The translations under genes were made by a program, and so were the position numbers. Source: Ceratotherium simum simum (taxonomy: Eukaryota > Chordata > Mammalia > Perissodactyla > Rhinocerotidae). From it: a stretch of 64,000 bases of DNA. The first letter of the stretch is position 1; each line of letters opens with the position of its first letter. Where the stretch lies: assembly GCF_000283155.1 (NCBI RefSeq), contig NW_004454195.1, positions 2,378,762-2,442,761 of the forward strand. Reading direction: 5' to 3'. The notes beneath the pieces are model-generated. The model saw nothing but the letters and a program-made list of their open reading frames with translations, made no database searches and was not told the DNA's origin. Below are positions 24,302 through 36,110 of this stretch, one piece after another.

Positions 24302-24432
24302 AGAGTGACCATAGGTCCCTGGTTTGCCCAGGTTATGTTGCTTTATACCTGTTGATCAGCATTATAACTAATAGCACCCCCTCTCACTCTCAAAAGTTTC
24401 TGTTTTGATAAGTTATATATGGTCACCTTATT
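24302..24432. mobile_element. small DNA transposon with inverted ends
   Basis: Left end agagtgaccataggtccctg and right end tatggtcacctta are inverted copies of each other (gtgaccata/tatggtcac). Internal text (ggtttgcccaggttatg) is that of a common MER-type non-autonomous element, exact name unknown. Confidence 0.65.
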
Positions 24433-24504
24433 TTAATCCTAAAAAGGAGTTCATTTTAGAACTTCCACATAGGGATAGGCATTGGGCCTAATCTTCTGTA
24501 GACG

Positions 24505-24710
24505 GTGTATTGCACCGAGAAGAGTAATGGATCACAACCCCACATCTGAAGTGGAATCCCAGCTCTGCTCCTTATTAGCTGTGTGGTCTTGGGCTAATTG
24601 TTCAGTCTCTCCAAGTCAAGATTTCTTTCAATGAAAATTGGGAGTAATAGTCCTTCCTATATTATAGCGCTTTGTGAATATAATAGGATGATGTTTGTAA
24701 AAGTTCATGG
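24505..24710 (+). mobile_element. MIR SINE
   Basis: Landmarks in order: gtggaatcccagctctgctc (24551), cttattagctgtgtggtctt, gggctaattgttcagtctct, gggagtaatagtccttccta. Full-length-like but diverged. Confidence 0.85.
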
Positions 24711-24744
24711 GAGAAATTATTTATAGTATGCTATCCAAGTGAAA

Positions 24745-24985
24745 GAGAGGCAGAATTGCAAAGGGGGAAGGGCTTTGGACCCTGAGAGGGAGGGCTTAAC
24801 CCAGTCTCCACCTCTTACCATCCGGGAGACCTTGCGGAAATCATTGCATCTCTCTGAGCCTCACTGGGGCTAATAACACCACCTCTTCAGAACCGTTGTA
24901 ACTGTGAAAGATAACGTGTGTAAATAGTCAGGTGCAGTTGCCTGGCATGTAGTTAGCACTTAGTAAAATGCCGTTATTATTTTTC
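24745..24985 (+). mobile_element. MIR SINE
   Basis: Landmarks: cccagtctccacctcttacc (24801), gggagaccttgcggaaatca, tctctctgagcctcactggg, then caggtgcagttgcctggcat and gtagttagcacttagtaaaa. It directly follows another MIR in the same orientation. Confidence 0.85.
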
Positions 24986-25399
24986 GAACAATCACATGCC
25001 ATATCAATAGCTGTTATTTACCTTTATTTTCACACATGCCTCGAATTGTTTACCACCATTTACCTCCTGCAGTGTCAAAATTATTTTTTTTACTGTTGTC
25101 TAAGACACATCCACTCAGCAGCGTTCCAAAATTGTGATGATGATATTGATGATGATAATGGTAACTTATTGAGCAATTTTTAGCTTATAGGCATCTCTAG
25201 ATGAAGCATATTTCTTGTGTGGTCTAATGTGGCTAATGCTAACTTCACCTGACTTTTGAGGCTCTGCCGCACTTTTAAATCCTAAATTTCAGGGATTATT
25301 TTTGGGTCATGGCAGATCTCCCTGGGGCTTTTCTTCAGTAGGGAAAGCCAGATGAGATCACAGTCTGAGGAGGAAGGGCTGTGAACACTGTGCTATTTC

Positions 25400-25880
25400 T
25401 CCCCTAATGCTTTGCCAGCAGCCTTCTATCATGTTTGCTTGAAGACCTGAAAATAATTGGATGAAAGTGCTACTCACTTTTAGCCTTTTATCCAAGTTTG
25501 ACAAGTATGTTGTTCCAAACAACATGCACTATAAATGGCTTGAATTTAATAAGTAGTCTTTTCGGACATCTGATCCATTGCCCTTCTTCCTTCCTTGAGA
25601 GGGAAATTGCAATCTTCCTAGATTCTCCTTCTATTTCTATAGAATGTGGGTGCTAATTTGAAAGCAGTCTCATAAAATGGAAGCAAACAGGCTAATTAGA
25701 AATATTTATGGGCCTGTTAGTGAATATATGTCTAATTGAAATAAAAACCTCTTCCTTAAGGGGAAAACATCATTTTGGTTGTAGGAATAATCAGCTTGTA
25801 CTGTTACATTGAAATAGGATAAAATCCTATTTTCCTCCCGATCAGGCCCAGTTTTACTTGATCAGATCAAGGTGTCTCCA
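25400..25880. other. candidate conserved non-coding stretch
   Basis: No repeat or coding frame was recognised. The sequence is AT-rich with homeodomain-type TAATTAG/CTAATTG cores (ggctaattagaaatatttat near 25690, gtctaattgaaat near 25730) and an internal inverted repeat, aggataaaatccta (25816-25829). This is the sort of text often seen in deeply conserved enhancers, but conservation cannot be seen from one sequence. Confidence 0.3.
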
Positions 25881-26960
25881 GAAGGACTCATTAGTATTTT
25901 TACTTTTAAATTTTTATTATTTAATTTTTATTTTTTTATTAAAGCTAGACTTGCACATTTTTTATTCCCCTGAGACACTCACTCTCAACTTTTTTAGGTG
26001 GTTATTTTGGTACTTACCTCTATATCTCTAAGTAATAGGTTTGTATTACTCTTTTTAAATAAGTTTTTATTTTTTTATCAAAATTACATGCATGCATATA
26101 GTTAAAAGAGGCAAATATTTCTGCATTACTTATTAGTAAAACCAGCATATTCATGTCACACCTTCCCGTTCCCACCTTCCTAGAGGAAACCACTTTCTGT
26201 GTTTACTTCCATAATTTTCTTTAACGTGATATTATTGTTACTTCTTGACTTTTTAGCTTTAAAAATTATCTATTGACTTTGCACTTTGGAAGGTGAGAAT
26301 TTACTTTTCTTTTATACAAGATGCCAGTAGACCCATCTTGTACCTGCATCCTTCCTATTTCCCCATCCTCCCAACGTAGTTTTATCATAATTTTGGATAG
26401 GTCAATATTCTGCGTTTACATTATTATAACTATATGAAAACTATTTATGGCTGACCCAAATATTTTGATTATTTTTGCTATCCTGCATAACATTAAAAAA
26501 ATAGTTTTAGGTTATCTTTTAAAAATTCATTTGCTTAATTTTCTTTGGATTTAGCACTGATTCCATCCCAAACTCTCCCACACCAGTATGTAAATCTGTG
26601 CTAGATATGTTCTTTCACATCTGGTATTCTTTCAGTTTGTCTTGTGGAAGAAACATCCTCTAGTGCCCGGTGGCGTGCTCTCATCTGGATTAATTTCTCG
26701 TGTCACCCAGAGATTTTGCTTCACCTCCCTCATTTTCACCCTTGCTCTTCTCATGTATTGAATCCCCTGTTTCCTGGATCCAAAGTCTTCCTCTTTATTG
26801 ATTTATTCCCTCATTTCTATCGAGTATATCCTCCAGTAGTTTCCTGAGAGAAGTAGAAAACGATACGAAAGATGAGTTATTTAACGTCTTGCATGTCTGA
26901 AAATGTCTTTATTTTATAGTTGCACTTAAAAAACTGACCAGGTTAGAATTCTCAGTTGGA
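25881..26960. other. AT-rich, probably old repeat debris
   Basis: Includes T-rich tracts and text near 26050-26230 that reads like a worn LINE 3' region, antisense. No gene recognised. Confidence 0.35.
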
Positions 26961-26964
26961 AATA

Positions 26965-27660
26965 ACTTTCTTTAGAATTTTAGAAAACATTTTATTATGA
27001 AAATTTCTGAACATATAAAAAAGCAGAGTTCAGAGAAATTCCATGAACTCATCGAAAAACTACTAGCTTCGACAACTGTCAACGTTTTGTGTTCCTTCTA
27101 TTCCTCCCCCTACCTTTTTGTTTGTTTTGCTGGAGCATTTTAAAAGAAATCCAAGACATCATCTCATCTCACCTCTAACTGATTCAGAAAGAATCATCAA
27201 AATAAAATAAAGCACATTTTTTTTATGTGAGCACAGAGAGTGCCATTGTCACATCTAACAAAATTAACAATAATTCCTTTATATGACCCCAAAATAAGTC
27301 CATATTCAATTTTCTCTGATTGTCTATAAATATCTTTTATAGCCGCTTGTTTGAATTGAGATCCAAAAAATTTCTACTCATTGTATTTGGTTGTTGTATT
27401 TTTAAAGTCTCTTTTAATCCCCAAAGTCTTCTCTTTCCACCATATCCCTACCCTTTCCTCTGCATACCATTGGCTTATTGAAGTAACAAGAAAGTTCTGT
27501 GTTCTGGATTTGACTGATTGCCCCTTCATAGTAGGTTTAACTTGTTTCTCTATTCCCCAAATTTCTTGTAGACCAGAAGGTGGGTTTAAATTCTGGATTA
27601 AATTATGGTTCACTTGTTTTTCCAGCAATGTTCTGAAGGTAGTAAGAGTCCCTCCCTTTT
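26965..27660 (-). mobile_element. old LINE 3' region, antisense (tentative)
   Basis: ttttattatgaaaatttctg (26990), gctggagcattttaaaagaa (27130), acaaaattaacaataattcc, ttggttgttgtatttttaaa and cattggcttattgaag are in the order of a common ancient mammalian LINE 3'UTR in reverse orientation. I am unsure of the subfamily. Opposed open frames at 27374-27662 are non-coding artefacts within it. Confidence 0.55.
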
Positions 27661-27818
27661 AGTTATCCTAAGATAGAGCAGTGGTTCAAGTACTGACAGT
27701 CTGCTCTCTTCTTTGTAATGTTCTCCATAATTTTTCACCTAATGGTTTTAATATCCGTTAATGATGATTGTCTAAATAAGTAGTCTCATTATAGAAGTTG
27801 TAAGATGGTGATTTTTCT

Positions 27819-28250
27819 TTTTATTTTGTGAGGAAGATCAGCCCTGAACTAACATCCATGCCAATCCTCCTCTTTTTGCTGAGGAAGACTGGCCCTGGGC
27901 TAACATCCGTGCCCATCTTCCTCTACTTTATATGGGATNNNNNNNNNNNNNNNNNNNNNNNNNNNNNNNNNNNNNNNNNNNNNNNNNNNNNNNNNNNNNN
28001 NNNNNNNNNNNNNNNNNNNNNNNNNNNNNNNNNNNNNNCAGCCCTGAGCCAAAATCCGATGCCAATCCTCCTCTTTTTGCTGAGGAAGACTGGCCCTGGG
28101 CTAACATCCGTGCCCATCTTCCTCTACTTTATATGGGATGCCGCCACAGCATGGCCCGACAAGTGGTGCCTCAGTGGGCGCCCGGGATCCAAACCGGGGC
28201 GCCAGCAGCGGAGCGCACGCACTTAACTGCTACACCATGGGGCCGGCCCC
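27819..28250 (-). mobile_element. ERE-type SINE split by an assembly gap
   Basis: A reverse-oriented ERE flanked by one perfect 17-bp target-site duplication (aagatggtgatttttct, 27802-27818 and 28251-28267). Within it 27839-27938 and 28039-28139 are almost the same 100 bases, separated by 100 Ns. A single insertion should contain this segment once, so the true element is probably about 230 bp and the repeat is a joining artefact. Confidence 0.9.
27939..28038. other. assembly gap, exactly 100 N
   Basis: A run of exactly 100 Ns, the conventional placeholder for a gap of unknown size. Open frames that cross it are meaningless. Confidence 0.98.
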
Positions 28251-28267
28251 AAGATGGTGATTTTTCT

Positions 28268-28580
28268 AATGCTATCAGTCCTATCCCCACAATAGTTGGA
28301 AATCTGATTGACAAACTTTTCCTTATTCAGGAGGGATATACAGTTCATACCAGAGGAATAAGATAATCTTTTCCATTTAATTACTAGCTTTCAGAGTAAT
28401 AAGTGTTGCCTTGGAAACCTCTCATGTTGTCAAATGAATTTTGTTTTTCTCTTTCCTTTTATTTGAGTATCATTATGAACTCATGACTTATTTATAGTTA
28501 ACTGTTTTACTCAATTGCTGTCATTATGTGTTTGATGCTTAAGTTGCCTTAATGGCTAGTAGAAGCCCCTTTCCCTCAGA
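28268..28580. other. no clear feature
   Basis: No gene or named repeat seen. Confidence 0.45.
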
Positions 28581-28589
28581 AACTTAAAG

Positions 28590-29010
28590 GCATTGATCCA
28601 TTGACTTCTTAAAACTGCTGATGTTTAAATCCTGTAAATGAAACCTACTTTTTTTCTCTCTGAAAGTTTGTACGTCTTTTCTTTGTCCTCAGTGTTCTGA
28701 AATTTCACAGTGATGTAACTATTTTCATCCCTTTTCCTGGACTTGCTTATTTACTTAGTTGGCCCTTTTAGTCTGAAAATGTATGCCTTCCAGTTCTGGA
28801 AAATTGTCTTTAATTACAACTTTAATGATTATTTTTCCTCCACTTTCTCTGTCTCTCCTAGTACTCTTACTATTTAGATATTGGATTCTTCACTTTTCTT
28901 ACTTTTCCTCTCCTATCTTTTCAGTCTTTATCTTTTTGTTTTTCCACAACTTAATCTCTTTATTGGGATTTTCTTCTATTGGGAATTTCTATTTTGATGT
29001 TATTATTTTA
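28590..29010 (-). mobile_element. old LINE-derived fragment, antisense (tentative)
   Basis: gccttccagttctggaaaat (28784), actttaatgattatttttcc and tactatttagatattggatt echo an ancient LINE (L1/HAL1-like) ORF1 region in reverse. Weak match. Confidence 0.45.
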
Positions 29011-29149
29011 ACTTCAAAGAGCGTATTCTATGTTCTCTGATGCTCCTCTTTATAGCACCTTTTTCTTCTTTCATGGATACAATATCTTCTTTTATCTCTC
29101 TGAGAGATTAATGACAGGGTTTTTTGAAAATGTATTCTTCCTGTATAAG

Positions 29150-29730
29150 GTTAGGGACTTACACAAGACCTCCCTCACTTCTGACAGCAACTTCAAATTT
29201 GGGTGCTCACAAGATCAGCCTCAGGTTTGATACTTTGCTAGAAGGACTCACAGAACTCACTGAAAGCTGTTATATTCAGAGTTATAATTGACTACAGTGA
29301 AAGGATACAGATTCAAGTCAGCCAAGGGAAGAGACACATGAGCCGGAGTCTAGGAAAGTTCCAAACTTGGAGCTTCCAGTTGTTCTCTCCCGGTGAAGTC
29401 ATGACAGGATTAACTCCTCCTAGCTACATTATGTGACAAATACACACAGAATGTTGCCAACCAGAGAAGCTCACTCAAGCCTTGGTGTCCAGAATTTTTA
29501 TTGGAGTTTAGTCGTGTAGACAAGTCAACTGCCCACATGGCTGACTTTAGTCTCCAGCCCCTCTGGCAGTCCAGCTGATAGGGCATGACCTAAACCCTTA
29601 CTATAAATCAGCTTATTTGGCTCTTCAGTGTGGCCCAACACTTCCAGGTAAACACACACACTTTTATCAGGCAGGACATTCCAAAGGTTAGAGATTACTT
29701 CCCAGGGCATACTCTCTGTTTTCTTCAATT
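29150..29730. mobile_element. LTR-like remnant of an ancient endogenous retroelement (tentative)
   Basis: Text such as caggtttgatactttgctag (29222), aaggactcacagaactcact and gatacagattcaagtcagcc resembles a degenerate LTR of an old ERV class known from many mammals. No internal coding region is visible, and ends and duplications cannot be set. Confidence 0.45.
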
Positions 29731-31176
29731 TTTTTCTTCATTTGTTGGCTTTTGCCTCTGTATTTCATCTTAGATGCTTTCCTCAAACATCTGGGGATTA
29801 TTACTATTTTCTTATGTTTAAAAGTAAGGAAACAAAAAGTTGATAGCAGCTCTGTGCACATGGGTGAGGCTTGTGGACCATCACAGTAGGGTAAGCTGCC
29901 TGGGTAATCTTTTGGATCCTTTATGCTACTACATTTAAATTCTTTAAAAAATTTTCCTTTTGAGATAGTCAGATTTCCCAGAGAATACTCTTACAATCCC
30001 TTGCCTGAAGGGAATAGACCTGGCTGCCAGAATTCTGGGAGCTGAACTGGAGAAGAAGACAGGAGTCCCAATATTCAGTCTTTCACGTTCACACAATCCT
30101 GTTAAGCATCGTATCCCCATTCTGTGCTGTGCTTGGTGTCATCCAGCCCACAGACCTTCTGTTCTACCTTTCCCGTAGAATAAACCTCTGGCTTTCTAGC
30201 AGAAAAGGGAATGAGTTGTTAAAGTGATTTTCAACCTTTCTTCTATTTTTTTAGCCATGGCTTCGTCCCTACTTCCAGAGTTTCCTGGTGCTACCAATTC
30301 CTATTGTTTTAGGATTCTGTGTTGAAATTAGGTTAATTTTAAGCTCTTCTCACTGCCAGCTTAGGATTGATCTTTAGAGCCTCGCATGTGGTTATAAAGG
30401 CTATGCATTTCACCCCTCTGGGTGAACCATCTGTGCATGGCACCATATGTAAATAGTACCCAAGGATTGTGAAGCATGCAAAATGCGCAATGATATATAG
30501 TAACTCAACTCAGATTTTCTTGGATCTAGTAAACGAATTACAACTCATCCTACTACTTTACTTTGCCCAAAAGTTTGCTCCTATTTTCTTCTCTCTACTT
30601 GTATTTGAACTTATTATGTTTAATCTCTTTACTGTTGTTTTAGTTATGATCTGGCGAAAAGAAGAGCTAAATGTGTGTGCTCATCATCTTTAACCAGAAT
30701 TCTCATAACAGGATTTCTGTATTATAAGGACACAGCTTGTTCTATGTATATTTAAGATTTCAAGCATGTGTATAATCTTGCATCCAAAAAGGTCACTTTT
30801 CCTAAATTCTAAGCAGTCTGAAAACCATCAGAACTTGCAAAGGTTGTGATGGTGGCAGCAACCATAAGATAAGATTAAACTACAAAGTTATGGGGATGGG
30901 TGTATTTTTCACTCTATTTGAAATCCTTAGGAGTTACATATTAAAGTTCAGAAAACGAGATAGAAGGAAGAACTATGACGATGGCTGCTTGCATCTGAAA
31001 GTGCCCATAAAGGTACAAGAGATCTGAACAGGGAATGAATGAGGAAGCTTGTCTTAGGGCTTCTTACACATTAAAAGGCAGTTTAATGTATGCAAAAACT
31101 AAACTAAGCAGCAGCTAGCTGTGCCTACCTGCTGAACAGTCTGAATATTACTTTTTTTTCTGTGCTCCTGACCCTT
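29731..31176. other. no clear feature
   Basis: No gene or named repeat. The frame 30469-30693 has no domain evidence. Confidence 0.45.
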
Positions 31177-31196
31177 TATGATGGAATACCTATTTT

Positions 31197-31440
31197 TTCC
31201 CAATTATTTTATTGAGGTCATAATGATTTATAACATTGTATAATTTCAGGTGTACATTATTTATCAATTTCTGTATAAAGTGCATCATGCTCACCACCAG
31301 TGGTCTAATTTTTATCCGTCACCATACATATGTGTCCCTTTACTCCTGTTGCCCACCCCCCAGCCCCTTTCTCTTTTGGTAACCACTTATCTGTTCTCTT
31401 TATCTGTGTTTTTGTTTATGTGATAGAATATCTTATATAT
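31197..31440 (-). mobile_element. antisense LINE-1 3' end, 5'-truncated
   Basis: Begins with T-rich text and attttattgaggtcataatg (31209), then ggtgtacattatttatcaat and ccccagcccctttctctttt. This is the reverse of a LINE-1 3'UTR of about 240 bp. Flanking tgatggaatacctat (31179) and tgatagaatatcttat (31421) are a possible imperfect target-site duplication. Confidence 0.78.
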
Positions 31441-31444
31441 GCAA

Positions 31445-32585
31445 CATTATAATAAAATCATTTATTTAGTGCCTACTACTTATTAAATAAGTCCCTACTA
31501 ATGATTCATTCTTTGGAATGAGAATGTAAAATGCAAATACTCCATAGGAGAGATAACACACTATGTTTTACATTTGTCCACAGTGGACTCAATAAATAAA
31601 TTTATCCAGCTCATTGTAACCATTAGTTAGGAGTAAGACAGCAAGGGAGTGAATATATATTGTGAACATATGCACTAATGCGGGTTTCCAACTATGTTTT
31701 ATGTGCAAATGTTCAGTGAAATTACCTATCAATTCTTGTTTGGGGGGAAAACATAGCTATGTGGTTAAGATCGCTGGGGAAAAGTATGAGAAATATTCCT
31801 TTCATCCTAAAGCTGTAAACACTTGAGAAAAACACACATCTAGAAAGGGAAATAAGAAAAAATCCTTTCACTATCTTGTAGGCTCCATATAAGTGAATTT
31901 ATCATTGATTTTTTAAATTATTCATTTTATGATTATAAAATAGTCCTTTTCACATAAAAGATGACTTTTGCGGCATCATATGCTTCTTCCGTTGGGAAAG
32001 ATATTTGAGAGTATCAAGTATATTCTCTTAGGAAAATTAATTTGGACACCAAAAGTAATGTAGAAATGGTGCTTCTAAAAGAAAGAATGATATTATCCTT
32101 GTTCTAATGAGCATTTCAAGAAAAAGCAGACTCAGAGCTGAGTGCTGTACTTCATAGGTGGCACAGTTACAGAAGCCTCCCTGTAATGTGCGGCTGTGGA
32201 GAATGGAGGACAACACAGCCAGTTGAGAGTGTGAGGTGCTGTCACAGCCAAGGGTACCAGTAGGCACAGATAGGAGAGCTCATGGACACTTTACTCCCAC
32301 TATGTTCTCAAGTTCCCAGAACAAAAGCCATGCAGCCCTGGGGACCTTCCTTCAGCTTCTTCAATTGGTCCTGGCTGTGGGAAAGGGGGGCTTGTGGTGT
32401 AACTGTTTTAGCTGAGTTAAATACTCAGTCTTGTTCTGTATTTACAGACAGGGAGGCCACAATTGCTATGGTGATGGTCAGATGTGGCCAGAGCCCTTGA
32501 GTGTGAGATGAGGGTGTAGAAAGGAGGAAGAGTTTGAGGACGCTGAGGAGGCCAAAAGCAGAGGCACCTCTTTTTTAAGCAACAA
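31445..32585. other. no clear feature
   Basis: No gene or named repeat. Opposed frames at 32037-32267 and 32282-32500 show no domain features. Confidence 0.45.
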
Positions 32586-32589
32586 TGGT

Positions 32590-33090
32590 TTCTTTTTTAT
32601 TATTTGCAACCATCACCAATATCTATTTCCAGAGCTTTTTCATTATCCCCAAAAGACACTTTGTACTCATTAAGCAATGACCCTCTCATACTGTCCTTCT
32701 CCTAATCCCTGCTAACTTCTATTCTACTTTCAGTCTCTATGATTTTGTCTATTCTAGATACTTCATATAAGTGGAGTCATACGATATTTGTCCTTTTGTG
32801 TTTGGCTTTTTTCCTTAGCATAATGTTTTCAAGGTTCTTCCACGTTATAGCATATATCAGAACTTCATTCCTTTTTATGGCTGAATAATATTCCATTGTA
32901 TGGATATACCACGTTTTGTTTATCCATTCATCTGTTGATAGACACTTGGGTTGTTTCTACCTCTTGTCTATTATTAATAATGCTGCAATGAACATTGGGG
33001 TACAAGTATCTATTTGAATCCATGTTTTCAATTTTTTTTGAGTACAGACCTGGGAATGGAATTGCTGGGTCATCTGGAAATTCTGTTAAA
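32590..33090 (-). mobile_element. antisense LINE-1 3' region
   Basis: In order: gcaaccatcaccaatatcta (32607), atacttcatataagtggagt (32758), ttatggctgaataatattcc (32875), atccattcatctgttgatag (32922) and ggaatggaattgctgggtca (33053). This is the 3' end of ORF2 plus 3'UTR in reverse, from an older LINE-1. Confidence 0.88.
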
Positions 33091-33094
33091 CATT

Positions 33095-33749
33095 TTGAGG
33101 AAGAGAGAGGAGCTTTTAAGAGTGAAGTTTATCTTTTTATTCTTGGGACACTAAAAGGATGAGATTTTGTGAAGTTTTGGCAGGCGTTCCTCAGCCTTGA
33201 AGAGGTTTCTTTTTGAACACATGACTGTTGTTGGGTTTTGATGAAATGGCGTTATTTGTATATAATTGTTTCCTTTCTTTGATTCTTGGGATCAACAAGA
33301 AGGTCTCAGCTGAACAAGGTCTGTCATAATGGTGTTCATTTGCGATTGTGAGAAAAGATGCCAGGACAGAGACTGAGAGAGGCTGCCATTGTGTTTCCTG
33401 GCCCCACCTGGCATTTGCCTTTGGTGCCTGGTCGTTTCCTGCCATGTTGTTCAGGGCCAGAAGGGTATGACGGCCATCTGGAAATCTTATGGCATAAGTA
33501 GCTCTTTTTTTTTCCTGGACTCTTTGAGCATTATCTTAATTTCCTGATTCAGTTTTCCCACGCTATTCCTGAGCCATGATCCTGTTGATTTGGTGGTGGG
33601 AATTACTAGAATTACTACTCTCTTTGGAACAGAAACCTGACCCTAGTGTGATGGCTGCATGGTGGCCATGAAATGGAGACTTTCTTTATCAAGATGCTGC
33701 CAACTATTGCTGATATAATTTAGCCAGTACCTTAAGTTAATTGGTATTG
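33095..33749. other. no clear feature
   Basis: No gene or repeat named. The frame 33191-33445 on the minus strand has no supporting domain or splice context. Confidence 0.4.
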
Positions 33750-33757
33750 CCTCAGAA

Positions 33758-33948
33758 CGAGTTGCCAGATAAAATACAGGATACCCAGTTAAATTTATAT
33801 TTAAATAAACAATGAATATATTTTTTTAGTATAAGGATGTCCCAAGTATCACATGAGACATCCTTATACTAAAAAAAATTCATTGTTTATCTGAAATTCA
33901 AATTTAACTAGGCATCCTATATTTTTATTTGCTAAATCTGGTGACTGT
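33758..33948. mobile_element. palindromic non-autonomous DNA transposon
   Basis: Nearly the whole 191 bp is one inverted repeat. The centre has perfect 14-base arms, agtataaggatgtc (33828-33841) and gacatccttatact (33857-33870), and the outer arms run from gttgccagataaaatacagg to the complementary gctaaatctggtgac. Flanking 8-mers cctcagaa (33750-33757) and cctcagag (33949-33956) match at seven positions, as for hAT transposons. Probably a MER53-like family; the name is from memory and uncertain. Confidence 0.82.
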
Positions 33949-33956
33949 CCTCAGAG

Positions 33957-34929
33957 CACTAAATGTTTGTGAGACCTTTTCTTTTCTTCAGAGTGTTCTT
34001 TGCCCATGCACTCCCTGTCTGTGTGGCTTTGTTCCTCGTGCATGATGTAGCTGGCTCAGGTCTCTCATGAGGCCAGTGCCCTGCAGGATACATGCAGCAA
34101 GTGCATCTAGTGGGGAACTGTGGTGGGTAACACTGGCAGGTCAAGGATGCAATTGTCTGTATACTCTCCATGAGGCTGGCATGCACACTAGACAGGGAGG
34201 CGATTTTCAAACCTGAGAGGAGCATGCCTAAATGGAGTATAGCAGTTGAAGTCCTGAATGAACGGAGACAGTGCGTGTCTGGACCTTGGACGGTTGGGGA
34301 ATTAGGAGAGGGGGATGGAGTGCTGGGAAAAGGGAAGCAGTCAGACAAACCACCTTTTTCACATTTGTGTCCAGAAGGACTGTCATCCCAGACGTTAGCT
34401 GATGATCAGCTGTTGTCTTCAGTTCTACCACCAGATGCAAGTCAGAGTGGACTTCCACCCAAAACTGTCTTTCCGTTGGCGACTTCTGCCCCCTAGTGAA
34501 TTTTTATCCTGCTGTTATTTCCAGCTCCAAGCTTTCAAATACCTGAATCTTGTCTTGCTTTTACATTTTAAGCTCAATAATTATAGCCACTACAGCTGCT
34601 CAGTGAAGTTAGGCAAATTTCATCGTGTCTGGATTGACTTTCAAATGAGGTTTGATAAATTAAATTATGGTCATCTGTAGAGGACTGGATGAGAAAGAAT
34701 GATTTGGAAGCATGTCACAATGTCACAGCAGCACAGAGCTCTCTGGATCTTTTTTTTTTTTCTCACTCTCTTTTTTTTTTTTTCTGGATGAAAGAATTCT
34801 TTATCTCTTCTCCCCACCCAAGCCACCACAAGCCAATGTCCAGCATATTACAGGAAAGGGTTACTTGTATAAACCAGAGGCGTGCTGTAAAAGCCATCTG
34901 AGGGGCTCATCTAGATAGTTTTTCAGCTT
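33957..34929. other. no clear feature, with T-runs
   Basis: No exon is supported despite overlapping frames near 33959-34680. Two T-runs flank ctcactctc at 34750-34782. The frames lack domains and obvious splice signals. Confidence 0.4.
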
Positions 34930-36110
34930 ATTTTCCTTCTGACAGCTATAAAGGGCCTTTTAAAATTGCCAGGAGAGTAGATTCATATTTTTATCATTCC
35001 ACCTGCATAGCATTTTAGACACATTTATATTCCTGAAAGCATAATAATACATAACATTTAGCGTTTAATTTATGACTCCTGCCACATCTGGTATAAAACT
35101 CCTTCTGAAGCAATAAATCAACCTCTTCATGTCAAATTGCCATTCATTCTTTGACCTCCTCTGTAATTTATGGTTTGTGAGTGCAAAATGGGAGAAGCAG
35201 CTTAAATCAAGTGGATTTTAATTAACAATCTTAGAAAATTCAGAAGAATATTTGCAATTTATTCATGAGGGGAAAGCACTTGGTTGCTAGAAAGAAGGGA
35301 AAAAAAGCAGCTCATTTCCATGGGTATAAATTGGAGTCTATTCTGGGTGCTTCGAAACCACAACATGAAGATTTTTCTCTACTTTGAGTTGGAAAGACAA
35401 AGTGATTCTGATAGGAAAAGCTGTCCAAAGCCCCTAGGACAGAATCCATTTTCTAGGAGAGATTTTGAGGGAAAAGTGTAGGAGGAGACGTGTAACCATC
35501 TTCTGCTTAGTGCAGCCTTTAACAGAGTTGCCTGGCTGCTGACACGGTGCCTTTCATGTCAAACAATTTTATTTCTAAGCTTTTCACAGTGTGTCCTAAG
35601 TAGTTTCTATTAGCATTGTCCTGTCCGTTTCCTTGGCAACAGAGCTGGTCAATTTAGACACCATTTAAGAGCCCTGGAAAAAGCAACGGCCAGCGGTGTG
35701 ATGGGCAGAATTACAGAGAACAAGCTGAATGCGATCCTCGCTGGAGGAGATGCATTTTCTTCCAGGGCCCATTTTATTTTAATTAAAATCAAAAAGCTCT
35801 TTTAAACAAGGCCCTAGATTAAGCACAGGCCAGAGTAATCTATGTACAACCATTACAGTTATATTCCTTAATGTTATCTCTTTAACCTTAACGGATTGCT
35901 TGCACTTTTTCAAATAAACAAGGAGAGAAAACCTAGGGGCAATATGGTCGCTTCTTGTTATCCATCTGTAGAGTAAATGTAGAATGGAGAGAGACAATTC
36001 TTTTCATGTCTGGCATCGTGTTTAAATGGAGCACGAGAGAATCTCCAGCTGTACATGCAATGATTACAGTATATCTTGCATGAGAAAATAAACTTTTATT
36101 TCAAATATCA
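34930..36110. promoter_or_regulatory. candidate conserved non-coding regulatory block
   Basis: About 1.2 kb without any recognised repeat, which is unusual in this window. It contains a canonical RFX X-box (35627-35640), a perfect 14-bp palindrome attttaattaaaat (35776-35789) with a TAATTA homeodomain core, and other TAATTAA-type cores (35220). Frames are short. This is inference from composition and motif content; conservation has not been tested. Confidence 0.35.
35627..35640 (+). promoter_or_regulatory. RFX X-box motif
   Basis: gtttccttggcaac has the two half-sites GTTTCC and GGCAAC with a 2-base spacer, a full match to the established RFX-family X-box used in ciliary and immune genes. 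A single match of this length could arise by chance in a genome, so occupancy is unknown. Confidence 0.55.

Noticed and set aside
27828..28366. Frames of 132 and 144 codons across the N run
   Set aside because: They are built from SINE sequence and undefined bases.
34170..34680. Overlapping plus-strand frames considered as exons
   Set aside because: Competing frames in several phases on both strands, no domain, and no clear pairing of splice acceptor and donor.
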